Positions 63,865 through 64,000 of a DNA stretch of 64,000 nucleotides are shown here, in pieces. The first letter of the stretch is position 1. Each line of letters opens with the position of its first letter. Origin of the DNA: Rhodocyclales bacterium. GTDB lineage: Bacteria > Pseudomonadota > Gammaproteobacteria > Burkholderiales > Rhodocyclaceae. A program made the position numbers and the translations under genes. The stretch spans positions 1 to 64,000 of the forward strand of contig JACRIZ010000043.1 of assembly GCA_016235765.1 (NCBI GenBank), given 5' to 3'. The notes under the pieces were generated by a model. That model was given only the letters and a program-made list of their open reading frames with translations, did no database searches and had not been told where the DNA came from.

Positions 63865-64000
63865 ATCGGCTCCCTGACGCGCTCGAACGAAATTGTCATT
63901 ATTTGGCTAGGTACCTGCGTTGGCGGGCTATTTTGCCACAGCGGGCCATGCTCTCGGGCCGATGGAAGTCAAATTCGCTCGCAATTGCCATTAAAATGGA

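Overview
The window is a high-G+C (roughly two-thirds by eye), gene-dense chromosomal stretch from a Betaproteobacterium, most likely of the Rhodocyclales type. The grounds are the TCA-cycle layout (acnB, CoA-ester lyase and mdh facing gntR and sdhCDAB-sdhE-gltA-sucA-sucB-lpd-zapE), an XrtA/PEP-CTERM-type sugar transferase at the right edge, a hemerythrin-bearing kinase and a FccB-like flavoprotein. The order is inferred from family knowledge; no rRNA is present. I saw no tRNA, rRNA, insertion sequence, prophage or CRISPR array. No gap between genes exceeds about 220 bases.

Layout: 1-9.5 kb holds the 3' part of a TRAP solute receptor, a LysR regulator, acetoacetyl-CoA synthetase, ThpR, a chemoreceptor, a group II truncated hemoglobin, a GT-B-like protein and an EnvZ/OmpR pair. 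9.6-15.6 kb holds tsaB-rimI-family 4 UDG, lemA with two TPM-domain genes, and lplT. 15.7-21.6 kb holds a LysR gene, alr, radA and a large YbbP-like permease. 22.6-32.4 kb is one tightly packed minus-strand signalling operon, ending in moaA (21.6 kb). It encodes, in transcription order, REC-HD-GYP, a lone REC, an MglA-like GTPase, a histidine kinase, a REC fused to a PilB/GspE ATPase, a hemerythrin-histidine kinase and PAS-GGDEF(degenerate)-EAL-REC. 32.5-41.4 kb is mixed: uup, an orphan HicA-like gene, a TolA/TonB-like protein with a 59-residue repeat, a FccB-like flavoprotein, a DUF411-like protein, an ankyrin protein and a lipoprotein. 41.6-57.7 kb is the TCA-cycle locus. 57.7-64 kb holds zapE, a peroxiredoxin, slyD, mutS and the sugar transferase.

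The most notable points are four. (1) The 10-kb signalling operon seems to connect a diiron O2/NO-type sensor, c-di-GMP turnover, a polarity-type GTPase and a pilus-type ATPase, with no pilus structural gene beside it. (2) acnB is complete except for an in-frame amber codon at codon 62, where a tyrosine is expected. (3) A 26-33 bp dispersed repeat, bounded by GGCG/CGCC and with core AAAGTCAGCCGTGG, occurs about eight times, mostly inside genes and in both orientations. (4) Several regulatory sites stand out: a 10-bp-phased direct repeat just upstream of ompR, a strong mdh promoter next to an AT-rich candidate GntR operator, and a GC-rich hairpin with a GNRA loop between gltA and sucA.
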